This document shows, in pieces, positions 17,671-26,513 of a stretch of 64,000 nucleotides of DNA. This stretch comes from Pseudomonas sp. R28(2017) (lineage in GTDB: Bacteria; Pseudomonadota; Gammaproteobacteria; Pseudomonadales; Pseudomonadaceae): assembly GCF_002112505.1 (NCBI RefSeq), contig NZ_NEHW01000023.1, positions 1 to 64,000 on the forward strand, written 5' to 3'. The number at the start of each line of letters is the position of its first letter. Position 1 is the stretch's first letter. The translations under genes were made by a program, and so were the position numbers. The notes beneath the pieces were generated by a model. It made no database searches. It worked only from the letters and a program-made list of their open reading frames with translations, and was not told where the DNA came from.

Positions 17671-17704
17671 CGGCCCTTTCGCGGGCATGCCCGCTCCCAC
17701 AGGG
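17671..17704 (-). repeat. REP element (inverted unit)
   Basis: The sequence tttcgcgggcatgcccgctc, then ccacaggg, is the REP core in reverse orientation. With the unit at 17716-17751 it makes an inverted pair 11 bp apart, between dnaQ and ldcA. Confidence 0.85.
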
Positions 17705-17715
17705 ATCGCATGACT

Positions 17716-17751
17716 CCTGTGGGAGCGGGCTTGCCCGCGAAGAGGCCGGCA
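17716..17751 (+). repeat. REP element (direct unit)
   Basis: Begins ctgtgggagcgggcttgccc and continues cgcgaagaggccggca. This is the best match in the window to the P. putida REP consensus. It sits only about 60 bases before the ldcA start, upstream of the inverted-repeat leader. Confidence 0.88.
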
Positions 17752-17763
17752 CGGGCAGCACAA

Positions 17764-17810
17764 GGCCTACTACCCTCAATAGGACAACCAGTCCTGCGGA
17801 GGTAGTAGCC
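17764..17810 (+). promoter_or_regulatory. Long inverted repeat covering the ldcA ribosome binding site
   Basis: The arms GGCCTACTACC (17764-17774) and GGTAGTAGCC (17801-17810) are complementary apart from one bulged C. Inside is a second hairpin, AGGAC-aacca-GTCCT (17781-17795). The Shine-Dalgarno GGAGG (17798-17802) touches the base of the right arm, and the ATG follows at 17813. Folding of the mRNA leader could therefore hide the ribosome binding site. As DNA it could equally be an operator or the end of a REP-associated terminator. In P. aeruginosa ldcA is controlled by ArgR and lysine; nothing here proves the same mechanism. Confidence 0.55.
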
Positions 17811-17812
17811 GG

Positions 17813-20062
17813 ATGTACAAGGACCTCAAGTTCCCCATCCTCATCGTCCACCGTGCGATCAAGGCCGACAGCGTCGCCGGCGAGCGCATCCGTGGCATCG
17901 CCGAGGAGCTGAGCCAGGACGGCTTTGCCATCATCAAGGCTGCCGACCATGCCGAGGCGCGCCTGGTCACCACCACCCACCACGGCCTGGCCTGCATGCT
18001 GATCGCCGCCGAAGGCGTCGGCGACAACACCCACCTGCTGCAGAACATGGCCGAGCTGATCCGCCTGGCCCGCCTGCGTGCACCAGACCTGCCGATCTTC
18101 GCCCTGGGCGAGCAGGTCACCCTGGAAAACGCCCCCGCCGAGGCCATGAGCGAGCTCAACCAGTTGCGCGGCATCCTCTACCTGTTCGAAGACACCGTGC
18201 CATTTCTCGCTCGCCAGGTGGCGCGCGCTGCGCACAATTACCTCGACGGCCTGCTGCCGCCGTTCTTCAAGGCACTGGTGCAGCATACGGCCCAGTCCAA
18301 CTACTCCTGGCACACGCCTGGCCACGGCGGTGGCGTGGCCTACCGCAAGAGCCCGGTCGGCCAGGCGTTTCACCAGTTCTTCGGCGAGAACACGCTGCGT
18401 TCGGACCTGTCGGTCTCGGTCCCGGAGCTGGGGTCACTGCTCGACCACACCGGTCCTCTGGCCGCAGCCGAGGCTCGCGCCGCGCGAAACTTCGGCGCCG
18501 ACCACACCTTCTTCGTCATCAACGGCACTTCCACGGCCAACAAGATCGTCTGGCACGCCATGGTCGGCCGTGACGACCTGGTACTGGTGGACCGCAATTG
18601 CCACAAGTCGGTGGTCCACGCCATCATCATGACGGGTGCCATCCCCCTCTACCTGTGCCCCGAGCGCAACGAGCTGGGCATCATCGGCCCGATCCCGCTG
18701 AGTGAGTTCAGCCCTGAGTCGATCCAGGCCAAGGTACAGGCCCACCCCTTGGCCAAGGGGCGTGAACCGCGAATCAAGCTGGTGGTGGTGACCAACTCGA
18801 CTTACGACGGGCTGTGCTACAACGCCGGGATGATCAAGCAGGCACTGGGTGCCAGCGTCGAGGTGCTGCATTTCGACGAGGCCTGGTTCGCCTATGCGGC
18901 GTTCCACCCTTTTTTCGAAGGCCGCTACGCCATGGGCACTTCGCGCAGCGCGAGCAGCCCGCTGGTGTTCAGCACCCATTCGACGCACAAGCTGCTTGCG
19001 GCTTTCAGCCAGGCCTCGATGATTCACGTGCAGGATGGCGCCCAGCGCCAACTGGACCGTGACCGCTTCAACGAAGCGTTCATGATGCATATCTCCACGT
19101 CACCGCAATACAGCATCCTCGCCTCGCTGGACGTGGCCTCGACCATGATGGAGGGCCCGGCGGGTCGTTCGCTGCTGCAGGAGATGTTCGATGAAGCCTT
19201 GAGTTTTCGCCGTGCCCTGGCCAACCTGCGTGAACACATCGCGGCAGACGACTGGTGGTTCAGCATCTGGCAGCCGCCAGCGGCGGAGGGCATCCATCGG
19301 TTGGCCGTGCACGACTGGTTGCTGCAGCCGGGTGCGGGGTGGCACGGTTTTGCCGAGGTGAACGACGACTACGTGCTGCTCGACCCGTTGAAGGTCACCT
19401 TGGTGATGCCCGGGCTCAGTGCCGGTGGCGTGCTGGGTGAGCGTGGCATCCCTGCTGCCGTGGTCAGCAAGTTCCTCTGGGAGCGCGGGCTGGTGGTGGA
19501 GAAGACAGGCCTGTACAGCTTTCTCGTACTGTTCTCGATGGGTATCACCAAGGGCAAGTGGAGTACCTTGCTGACCGAGCTGCTGGAGTTCAAGCGCCAT
19601 TACGACGGCAACAGTGCACTCAGTGCCTGCCTGCCCAGCGTGGTGGCCGTCGATGCGTCCCGTTACCAGGGCCTGGGCCTGCGCGACTTGTGCGACCAGC
19701 TGCATGACTGCTACCGCGCCAATGCCACGGCCAAGCAGCTCAAGCGGTTGTTCACGCGTTTGCCGGAAGTGGCCGTGAGCCCGGCGCGGGCTTATGACCT
19801 GATGGTGCGGGGAGAGGTGGAAGCGGTGCCGATCGAGGCACTGCCGGGGCGGGTTGCAGCGGTGATGCTGGTGCCGTATCCCCCTGGCATTGCGCTGATC
19901 ATGCCGGGCGAGCGGTTCACCGAAGCGACCCGCTCGATCCTCGACTACCTGGCGTTCGCCCGGGCCTTCAACAGCGGTTTCCCGGGCTTCGTCGCCGATG
20001 TGCATGGCCTGCAGAATGAAAGCGGCCAGTACACGGTGGATTGCATCAAGGAATGCGAATGA
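17813..20062 (+). CDS. ldcA: Lysine decarboxylase, PLP-dependent fold type I
   Basis: A 749-aa Orn/Lys/Arg decarboxylase that converts L-lysine to cadaverine. An N-terminal receiver-like 'wing' domain (about residues 1-130) precedes the PLP domain; the PLP lysine is K393 in FSTHSTHKLLAAFSQ, with HFDEAWFAYAAFHPFF supplying the Asp for the pyridine nitrogen. The C-terminal domain ends GFVADVHGLQNESGQYTVDCIKE. From memory it is nearly colinear and highly similar to P. aeruginosa LdcA (PA1818), with the same neighbours. Its start has GGAGG 10 nt upstream within an inverted repeat. It overlaps the convergent small gene at 20046-20264 by 17 bp. Confidence 0.94.
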   Translation: MYKDLKFPILIVHRAIKADSVAGERIRGIAEELSQDGFAIIKAADHAEARLVTTTHHGLACMLIAAEGVGDNTHLLQNMAELIRLARLRAPDLPIFALGEQVTLENAPAEAMSELNQLRGILYLFEDTVPFLARQVARAAHNYLDGLLPPFFKALVQHTAQSNYSWHTPGHGGGVAYRKSPVGQAFHQFFGENTLRSDLSVSVPELGSLLDHTGPLAAAEARAARNFGADHTFFVINGTSTANKIVWHAMVGRDDLVLVDRNCHKSVVHAIIMTGAIPLYLCPERNELGIIGPIPLSEFSPESIQAKVQAHPLAKGREPRIKLVVVTNSTYDGLCYNAGMIKQALGASVEVLHFDEAWFAYAAFHPFFEGRYAMGTSRSASSPLVFSTHSTHKLLAAFSQASMIHVQDGAQRQLDRDRFNEAFMMHISTSPQYSILASLDVASTMMEGPAGRSLLQEMFDEALSFRRALANLREHIAADDWWFSIWQPPAAEGIHRLAVHDWLLQPGAGWHGFAEVNDDYVLLDPLKVTLVMPGLSAGGVLGERGIPAAVVSKFLWERGLVVEKTGLYSFLVLFSMGITKGKWSTLLTELLEFKRHYDGNSALSACLPSVVAVDASRYQGLGLRDLCDQLHDCYRANATAKQLKRLFTRLPEVAVSPARAYDLMVRGEVEAVPIEALPGRVAAVMLVPYPPGIALIMPGERFTEATRSILDYLAFARAFNSGFPGFVADVHGLQNESGQYTVDCIKECE

Positions 20063-20264
20063 TCTCGACGCCGGTCTGTGCCAGTTCGAAGCGGTCTTCA
20101 CCCAGATGGTTGACGCGATCGCCGATGGCCAGGCGGTAGGTGGTGATCGGGGCACCCTCTGCACTGCCGTCCGCCTGGAGGGTGGACTCCTGGAACTCAT
20201 GGACGGGGTAGATACGGCCTTCGGCGTCACGGGCGTGGAATTGGCCGACCATTACTGCTGCCAT
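20046..20264 (-). CDS. Small conserved-type hypothetical protein
   Basis: A 72-aa protein beginning MAAVMVGQFHARDAEGRIYPVHEFQ and ending TGVEIIRIP. It is short, beta-rich in appearance, with no signal peptide, membrane helix or cysteine. The start at 20264 is chosen because AGAGG lies upstream and the family-like sequence begins there; the frame is open for 18 more codons but these look unrelated. The last 17 bases overlap the ldcA 3' end on the other strand. No function is assigned. Confidence 0.7.
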   Translation of the reverse strand: MAAVMVGQFHARDAEGRIYPVHEFQESTLQADGSAEGAPITTYRLAIGDRVNHLGEDRFELAQTGVEIIRIP

Positions 20265-20422
20265 TTGGGGGGAAACCTCTGAATTACGTGGGAAATGTCT
20301 GCAGGGATAGACCGTCAAAGGCCCCCGGAAGTTTTCAGGCGATTGAAAAAAAACCGGGCCGCCGAGGAACGGTCATCTATAACTACTGACGACCCTTTTC
20401 CCAGCAAAGGTTGGAAATCGCC

Positions 20423-20983
20423 ATGAGCCAGGTGTATTCGGTAGCGGTTGTCGTCGGCAGCTTGCGCAAGGATTCCTACAACCGCAAGGTGGCCCGCGCA
20501 CTTTCGGAGCTGGCGCCGTCCAGCCTTGCCCTGAAGATCGTCGAGATCGGCGACTTGCCACTGTACAACGAGGATGTCGAGGCCGAGGGCGTCCCTGCAG
20601 CCTGGAAGCGCTTTCGCGATGAGATCCGCAACAGCGATGCGGTGCTGTTCGTCACCCCGGAATACAACCGGTCGGTGCCGGGTGGCCTGAAGAACGCCAT
20701 CGACGTGGGCTCACGGCCCTATGGGCAGAGCGCCTGGAGTGGCAAGCCAGCGGCGGTGGTGAGTGTCTCGCCGGGGGCCATCGGCGGGTTTGGCGCCAAC
20801 CATGCCGTGCGCCAGTCGCTGGTGTTTCTCGACATGCCCTGCATGCAGATGCCCGAGGCCTATATTGGCGGGGCAGCGAGCCTGTTCGAGGACAGTGGCA
20901 AACTCAATGACAAGACGCGGCCGTTCCTGCAGGGCTTCATCGACAAGTTCGCGTCCTGGGTGAAACTGAACCGGGCGGTCTGA
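20423..20983 (+). CDS. chrR: NAD(P)H-dependent FMN reductase, ChrR type
   Basis: A 186-aa flavodoxin-fold reductase. The FMN phosphate-binding motif GSLRKDSYNRKVA is at residues about 12-24, the conserved TPEYNRSVPGGLKNAID at about 76-92, and SPGAIGGFGA follows. It closely resembles P. putida ChrR, a dimeric quinone reductase that protects against oxidative stress and adventitiously reduces chromate. The start MSQVYSVAVVVGSLRK at 20423 matches the known N-terminus; four upstream codons are ignored. A TATAAC hexamer lies at 20378-20383 but without a good -35. It stands alone between the ldcA region and the first giant effector gene. Confidence 0.93.
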   Translation: MSQVYSVAVVVGSLRKDSYNRKVARALSELAPSSLALKIVEIGDLPLYNEDVEAEGVPAAWKRFRDEIRNSDAVLFVTPEYNRSVPGGLKNAIDVGSRPYGQSAWSGKPAAVVSVSPGAIGGFGANHAVRQSLVFLDMPCMQMPEAYIGGAASLFEDSGKLNDKTRPFLQGFIDKFASWVKLNRAV

Positions 20984-21107
20984 ACCGCCTCCTGGAGAAG
21001 GGCCGGCCCGGCCTTGTCAGCGGTGTTAGCGGTATCCATTCCAGCTGCAGTGATACCGATGGCTTGCAACAGTATTGGCACTCCTGAACCTGACCGCTGG
21101 AGTGACC
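20984..21107. other. Leader region of the first NEL-family gene
   Basis: 124 bp between chrR and the effector. A GC palindrome (gggccggcccggcc) near 21000 could end chrR transcription, although no T-run follows. The Shine-Dalgarno GGAG (21099-21102) lies 5 bases before the ATG. No recognisable sigma70, sigma54 or HrpL-type (GGAACC-N16-CCAC) promoter was found. Confidence 0.4.
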
Positions 21108-24100
21108 ATGACCCACAATTGCGCGGCGACGCGCTCGGTCGAAGAAAAGATCGCCGTCGCCACCAATGACTTTATCGGTGCCAGGCTGCCGGCCTGGTTG
21201 CGGCATGCCTCCCGCGGCCAGATGGCAGCGCTGCATGCCGCTTTCAATGCCCACCAGGCCAGCCAGGCACGCCTGCGTGGGCTCACCCTCAAGCTTGAAC
21301 CGCTGGACGTATTCGCCGAGAAACACCTCAAGTCACTACTGGCCAAGCCTCTGCCCAAGGGGGTGACGTTTTCACAGCTTGAATGGCTGGTGGTGACCCC
21401 GTGGGTCGGCACGCTCGGCAGTAGCGACATGCAGCAGTTTGGCTACAGGGCTACGCGCACCTCCGGCATCTTGAGGTTGATGAGTAATTTCAAGGCGGAT
21501 AGCTCATTTTATGAGGGATCCGGGCTGGTTGCTCCTGGGCACGACGACGTCCTGTCGATCTCGGCGGCGCAGTTTGCATCCGAGTGCCGAAAGCTGGATG
21601 CGGGTAAGCACTACCAGAACGAGCTGGACCAGGTGTTCAATTCCGCTGCGCTCACTATCCTGGCCGACGACAAGCGCTCCGGGCTCGCGCTGGCCAGCAA
21701 GATCGCAGCGATGAAAGGCGACATATCAGCCGCAGTCGAGGTCGCCCTGCTCGAGATGACCCGTGAGGACATACATTTCCAGCATTCGGGGCTGCGCGCC
21801 TATGGCGGAACATTGAAGGTCCTCGGTCAGGTGGCTGGCGATGGGATGCTGGTGCGCTTGCGCGATGTGGAAAGCAAGCAGAAGGGCATCCTGCTCTTTT
21901 TGCCTGGCGACCCGCTGCAGGCCTTGCGCTATTTCGATGACGAAGCGTCGATGAACAGCGCCATGGCTACGTTGTTGCAAGACGAAACCTACCATTCCTT
22001 TTTTTCCCAGTTGATCAGCCTGGGCACCCGTGCCGAATTTGTCCAACTGCTCGGCAAACGTCTGAAAGACCCGAAGCCTGATCTTGAAATGCAAGGGGTT
22101 GTGGTCTCGGGCAGCATCTTCGCGGCGCTGGCCATAGCCCAGGTCAAGCGCACCAAGGACGATGCGCGGTTACTCCTGGTGCCAACCGATGAGGCCGATG
22201 CCCGTGCCGCGCGTGCCAGGCACGAGGCCTGGAAGACAGCCGGGTTGAACCTGAGCAATCTGGCCGGGCTGTTCATCCCAGTGGTGGGTGCCGTGATGCT
22301 GGGGCAACTGGTGGTGCAGACCCTGAGTGATGTTTTCGAAGGTGCACAGGACTGGTACGAGGGCCATCGGCATGAGGCGTTGGAGCATATGCTGGGCGTG
22401 GCTGAAGCACTGGCTGCGACCACGGCAACCGTGATTGGCGTGAGTGCCGTGCGCAGTGCCCTGGTTGCGGCCATGGAGCCGGTCAATGTGAAGAGCGGCG
22501 TTGCGCGGTTGTGGCACGACAACCTGATGCCTTACGAGTCGGTACCCGAGAACATTGTCCTGCGCCCCGATGGCCTGTATGGCGATGGCAAGCAGCGCTG
22601 GCTGCGCGCCGGTTCACGTTACTATGAAGTGCATCGGCCCGACCCTGATGGCCCGTATCGGTTACGCCATCAACGGCGTTCAGGGGCATACGAGCCTGCC
22701 GTGCTGCATAACGACCAGCGCTGCTGGCGGCCGATTTGCGAACGGCCATGGGAGTGGGATGACAGCAGCCGGATGCTCGATCGGCTGTGGCCGCAACACC
22801 CGATGGTCGGCGCCCAGCGGGCCGAGCAGATACTGAGCGTGGCCGGGGTCGATCAGGACGAGCTGCGTGGCATCCTGATGGAAAACCGGGTGCTGCCTGT
22901 CAATCTTCGAGAAGCGCTGCGCAGCTTTGATGCGGATGAGCAGATCGGGCGGTTTTTCGAGCATCTGCAGGCCAGACGCCTCGATGAACAGGACGAGAAG
23001 CTGCTCGCATGGTGCGAGGCCCTGCCCGATGTGGACAAAGGCATCGAACAGGTGCTGGCGGCAAAGCAGCAACTGCGAGGGCAGCTCTACGCGCATCTGA
23101 CGCACCTGGGCCCGGTTGGCAATGAGCCGCTGCTGAAGCTGCTGAACAGGGATTTCCCAGGATTGGGAGATGCCTTTGCCAGGCAGCTGGAAAGCGAGGC
23201 CGGCACGGTTGAGCACAACGAAGCGCTAAGAACCGGCAAGCTTCCCCTGGCGGTGGCGAGCAAAGCGGCTTCGTTGCTGCGCGTGGCAAGGATCAGCAAA
23301 GCCTTGGCTGGCCTCTACCTGGCCAGCGCGTACTCGACTGAAACAGGCGAGTTGATCTTCGCATTGATCAATCAACTGGGCCCGCAGACCATCAACATCA
23401 ACCTGTGTGAAGGGGAGTTCGACGGTCGCTTCGTGGCCAGCCTGGTGGCGCAGGAGCAAGGGACGCCCAGGCTGGCACTGGTATATCAGGACGGGCAGTT
23501 CAATGTCTTCGAGGTTGACGGCAGCAAGGCTGCCGTTACTGTGCGCGACCCTGGGGACCTCTTCGAAGTTATCGCCGCATTGCTGACGTCCGCTCAGCAG
23601 GCTGAACTGGGAATCGAGGGGGATGAACGGGTCGCTCAGGCGCTGCGAGCCCGTGCCCTGGAGCAGCTGCCGGCAACGCATGAACAGATTGCACGGTTTC
23701 TGGAATGGCCCGACCGGGAGCGCTGGATGAACCCCGGGCACCGCCTGGAAGACGGTCGCGTCGGTTATCTGCTCAGCGGGCGTGGTGCCGGCCAGCGCAG
23801 GCGCTCGAGGGAGGTGTTGCGAGATGGCCTGCGCCGGTATTTCCCAGGTTTGAGCGAGGTGCAGATCGATGCCGAACTGCACCGCATGCTTGCAGGGCGG
23901 GAGTCGGCGTATGAGCTCTTGACGGCGTTGCAGGACGACCATGAGCAGCTGGAAAGGGCCCTGCAGCGCTGGCGAGGCAGCGAGCTCAACGATGCCCGGC
24001 GGCAAATCCGTGGGCACGTCGTCCAGCGCCTGCGCAGGGCCTGGGCTGCGCAGGCCGAGTCGATGCCCGCGAACGATCACGGTGTGGCAGGGCAGCGCCT

Positions 24101-25565
24101 GACCTTGACCGACCTCAATATCACTACCCTCCCAGAGTTTCCGTTAAAACTGGATTTCACCTACATCACCTCGTTGGTGGTAAGCGGCATGGCAATCAAC
24201 GAAGTGCCGGCCCAATTCCTCGGCTCGTTCACTCACCTGCGGGCCTTGAACATGGCCGGCAATGCCTTGCTGCGTGTGCCAGCGGGTATTGCCTACCTCA
24301 CCGAGCTGCGCGAGCTGCGCCTGGCGCGTAACAGTATTCGGCTCGATGCCGCAGCCCAGCAGGCATTGACCGGGTTGCCGCGCCTCACCTATCTCGACAT
24401 GAGCCAAAATCCCCTCGGCCAATTCGCGATGAGGTTCAATCACCTGCCGCACCTGGTGCGCCTCTATTTGCGCAACTGCCGCCTGGGTACCTGGCCGACA
24501 GGGCTGGAGCTCTGCGGTTTCCTCGAGGTGGCAGACTTGCGTGACAACCAGTTGCCGGCTGCCCCGGATGTCTTGCTGCAGATGCCCTATGAGTTTCGTC
24601 GCGTGGTCCAGCTCGACGGCAATCCGATGAGCAGCGTGGCAGTGAAACGTTTCTATGCCTTGGAAAACGTCCCTGAAGAGCCCCATGAATTGCCCCGGTC
24701 GGCGATCGCTGTACGTGAATGGTGGGTCGGCGAAGATGCCGACGCCCCGACGGTTCGTAGTCATCTCTGGGCTGCGGTGCAAGCAACTGAACCCGGGGCG
24801 AGGCTCGTGGCGCTGTTGGGCGAGCTGATTGAGTTCGCCGGTTTCAGCTGGTCGCAGTCGCACCTGCTCGAGCGGGGATGGGCCGTGTTGAGCGAATGGG
24901 ATAGCAATACCGAATTTCGTCAGGCTGTCAACGCGCTGATGGAGCAGCCGGTGGCCGACGACAATGCGGCCATCGATCGCTTCAGCCAGTTGTCATTGCG
25001 TTTGCGCGTTGCGCGGGCGACAGGCCGTGTGGCTGTGGGAAGCGGTACCGAGCTGCTGGACCTGGGGCGGGCGTTGATGCGTCTGGAGTTTCTCGACCAG
25101 CACGCCAGACGCGAAGTCGCACGGCGTGTGGCGTTGCGCAACCCTGTAGACCGAACGGCCATCGTCCTTGGTTATCGGGTGCGGTTACGTCAACGCTTGA
25201 ACCTGCCGGAGCAGCCCCTGGCGATGCGAGAGTCGCAGGACGGCCGGATAAGTGCTGAGCAATTGCTGGCGGCAACGCGAGGCCTACGGGAAATCGAAAC
25301 GGATGAAAACCTGGCTGCCAGTCTTTGTCGCCGCCAGTTCTGGCAACGTTACCTGGCACTGGTGAATGCTGATGCTTTCAATAATCTGGCTCAACTCTAC
25401 CAACAAAGGCGCAACCTGCTCGCCGGGCAACGCGCACAATTGGGCGAGCCTGAGTACCAGCACCATCTTGTCCAGCTGGACGACGAGCTGGATGCCGATA
25501 CCCATGCCTTGAGGTTACAGCTCACCTTGCAGGCCATCCGCAGCCTGGCGCGAAGCCGGGGCTGA
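21108..25565 (+). CDS. Giant toxin-domain/LRR/NEL protein with degenerate ligase site (pseudo-E3)
   Basis: A 1485-aa protein. An N-terminal dermonecrotic-toxin-type region (motif NDFIGARLPAWL near residue 22) includes a hydrophobic segment at about 380-460 (LAGLFIPVVGAVMLGQLVVQ... to ...SAVRSALVAAM). A middle region is followed by about seven leucine-rich repeats (1000-1190: LRALNMAGNALLRVPAGIAYL, LRELRLARN, LTYLDMSQNPL) and a NEL domain (1200-1485). At the position of the NEL nucleophile the two sister proteins read TCVDS/TCADS; here the sequence is ADDNA, so Cys is Asp (codon 24957-24959, residue 1284) and the catalytic Asp is Asn. The rest of the domain is preserved (LRLRVARATGRV, LLDLGRALMRLEFLDQHARREV) and the frame is intact. 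It is probably catalytically dead as an E3 but may bind targets or E2. Start ATG 21108 has GGAG upstream. Confidence 0.85.
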   Translation: MTHNCAATRSVEEKIAVATNDFIGARLPAWLRHASRGQMAALHAAFNAHQASQARLRGLTLKLEPLDVFAEKHLKSLLAKPLPKGVTFSQLEWLVVTPWVGTLGSSDMQQFGYRATRTSGILRLMSNFKADSSFYEGSGLVAPGHDDVLSISAAQFASECRKLDAGKHYQNELDQVFNSAALTILADDKRSGLALASKIAAMKGDISAAVEVALLEMTREDIHFQHSGLRAYGGTLKVLGQVAGDGMLVRLRDVESKQKGILLFLPGDPLQALRYFDDEASMNSAMATLLQDETYHSFFSQLISLGTRAEFVQLLGKRLKDPKPDLEMQGVVVSGSIFAALAIAQVKRTKDDARLLLVPTDEADARAARARHEAWKTAGLNLSNLAGLFIPVVGAVMLGQLVVQTLSDVFEGAQDWYEGHRHEALEHMLGVAEALAATTATVIGVSAVRSALVAAMEPVNVKSGVARLWHDNLMPYESVPENIVLRPDGLYGDGKQRWLRAGSRYYEVHRPDPDGPYRLRHQRRSGAYEPAVLHNDQRCWRPICERPWEWDDSSRMLDRLWPQHPMVGAQRAEQILSVAGVDQDELRGILMENRVLPVNLREALRSFDADEQIGRFFEHLQARRLDEQDEKLLAWCEALPDVDKGIEQVLAAKQQLRGQLYAHLTHLGPVGNEPLLKLLNRDFPGLGDAFARQLESEAGTVEHNEALRTGKLPLAVASKAASLLRVARISKALAGLYLASAYSTETGELIFALINQLGPQTININLCEGEFDGRFVASLVAQEQGTPRLALVYQDGQFNVFEVDGSKAAVTVRDPGDLFEVIAALLTSAQQAELGIEGDERVAQALRARALEQLPATHEQIARFLEWPDRERWMNPGHRLEDGRVGYLLSGRGAGQRRRSREVLRDGLRRYFPGLSEVQIDAELHRMLAGRESAYELLTALQDDHEQLERALQRWRGSELNDARRQIRGHVVQRLRRAWAAQAESMPANDHGVAGQRLTLTDLNITTLPEFPLKLDFTYITSLVVSGMAINEVPAQFLGSFTHLRALNMAGNALLRVPAGIAYLTELRELRLARNSIRLDAAAQQALTGLPRLTYLDMSQNPLGQFAMRFNHLPHLVRLYLRNCRLGTWPTGLELCGFLEVADLRDNQLPAAPDVLLQMPYEFRRVVQLDGNPMSSVAVKRFYALENVPEEPHELPRSAIAVREWWVGEDADAPTVRSHLWAAVQATEPGARLVALLGELIEFAGFSWSQSHLLERGWAVLSEWDSNTEFRQAVNALMEQPVADDNAAIDRFSQLSLRLRVARATGRVAVGSGTELLDLGRALMRLEFLDQHARREVARRVALRNPVDRTAIVLGYRVRLRQRLNLPEQPLAMRESQDGRISAEQLLAATRGLREIETDENLAASLCRRQFWQRYLALVNADAFNNLAQLYQQRRNLLAGQRAQLGEPEYQHHLVQLDDELDADTHALRLQLTLQAIRSLARSRG

Positions 25566-25608
25566 GCGCAGCGTACGAGCAAAGCCGCTGCAACAGGTGA
25601 GGGGTGAA

Positions 25609-25632
25609 CCTGTGGCAGCGGGCTTGCCCGCC
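25609..25632 (+). repeat. Degenerate REP element
   Basis: Reads cctgtggcagcgggcttgcc, then cgcc. The REP core is recognisable (gcgggcttgcccgc) but the flank has changed (gtggcag for gtgggag). It lies between the convergent ends of the first effector gene and phnX. Confidence 0.7.
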
Positions 25633-25651
25633 ATCGGTCCGACCGCGACGG

Positions 25652-26479
25652 TCAGAACGCCTGCGGCATCTCGCCTTTGGCCAGGCGGCGGTTGATATCG
25701 GCAACCACCTCTGGCAGCTCGTTGATGGTGTCGATCAGGTAGTGCGGCCGCGAACCGGCAAACAGCTGGTGAATGCGTTTGCGCTCACTTTCCAGCTTCT
25801 CGGCGCTCAAGGCCCGGTAACCTTCCCAGGTCAGCCCCAGGGCATTGCCCGAGCACACCAGTGCCACGGTCCACATGCCGGCGCGGCGCCCCTCGAGAAT
25901 GCCCGGCACGGTGTCGTCGACTTTCACGCACGCCGCCACATCATCGATGCCCAGGGCAATCACGTTGGCCAGCGCCTGGGCCGGCCACGGGCGGCCATTC
26001 GGGGTTTCGTCGGTCGCCACCACGTGGTCGGCGACGTAGCCGTTCTGCGCCGCCAGTTCCACTACCTTGTCCATCACCACCTTCGGGTAGCCCGAGCACG
26101 AGCCGATCTTCAGGCCCTCCTGGCGCAGGCCGGTGAGGGTGTCCAGGGCGCCGGGGATCAGCGCCGAGTGCACGGCGATCTTCTCGATCTGCAGCGGCAT
26201 GAAGCGCTTGTAGATGGCGGTGACGTCATCGTCGGTCGGGGTGCGGCCGAACACCTTGCGGTAGCGCTCGGCGATCTCCGGCACGTCGCACAGGGTGCGG
26301 ATGTGATCCCACTTGCCCATGCCCATCGGGCCACGGGCTTCTTCGATGGAAACCTGCACGTCGAATTCGGCGAAGGCTTCGACGAAGATCTGGGTGGGGG
26401 CGAAGGAGCCGAAATCGACCACGGTGCCGGCCCAGTCGAGGATGGCGGCTTGCAGCTGGGTGGGGTTGCTGTAGTTCAT
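25652..26479 (-). CDS. phnX: Phosphonoacetaldehyde hydrolase
   Basis: A 275-aa HAD-superfamily enzyme that cleaves the C-P bond of phosphonoacetaldehyde to acetaldehyde and phosphate. The nucleophile motif is AILDWAGTVVDFGS (Asp at about 15); the Schiff-base lysine lies in PMGMGKWDHI; GSCSGYPKVVMD and the acidic motif IDDVAACVKVDDTVPGI complete the HAD fold. It acts after PhnW in 2-aminoethylphosphonate breakdown, gives carbon, nitrogen and phosphorus, and is the second gene of the phnWX pair (34 bp gap). Confidence 0.96.
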   Translation of the reverse strand: MNYSNPTQLQAAILDWAGTVVDFGSFAPTQIFVEAFAEFDVQVSIEEARGPMGMGKWDHIRTLCDVPEIAERYRKVFGRTPTDDDVTAIYKRFMPLQIEKIAVHSALIPGALDTLTGLRQEGLKIGSCSGYPKVVMDKVVELAAQNGYVADHVVATDETPNGRPWPAQALANVIALGIDDVAACVKVDDTVPGILEGRRAGMWTVALVCSGNALGLTWEGYRALSAEKLESERKRIHQLFAGSRPHYLIDTINELPEVVADINRRLAKGEMPQAF

Positions 26480-26513
26480 GTGCGCTTATTCCTGAAATCG
26501 GGTGGGCAAAGGG

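Noticed and set aside
21000..21107. HrpL-type or sigma54 promoter before the effectors
   Set aside because: No GGAACC-N15/16-CCAC or TGGCAC-N5-TTGC arrangement was found before any of the giant genes; ttggcac near 21076 lacks the second half.
20984..25565. First NEL-family gene as a pseudogene
   Set aside because: There is no frameshift or stop across 1485 codons and only the catalytic residues differ, so it is reported as an intact gene with a degenerate active site.
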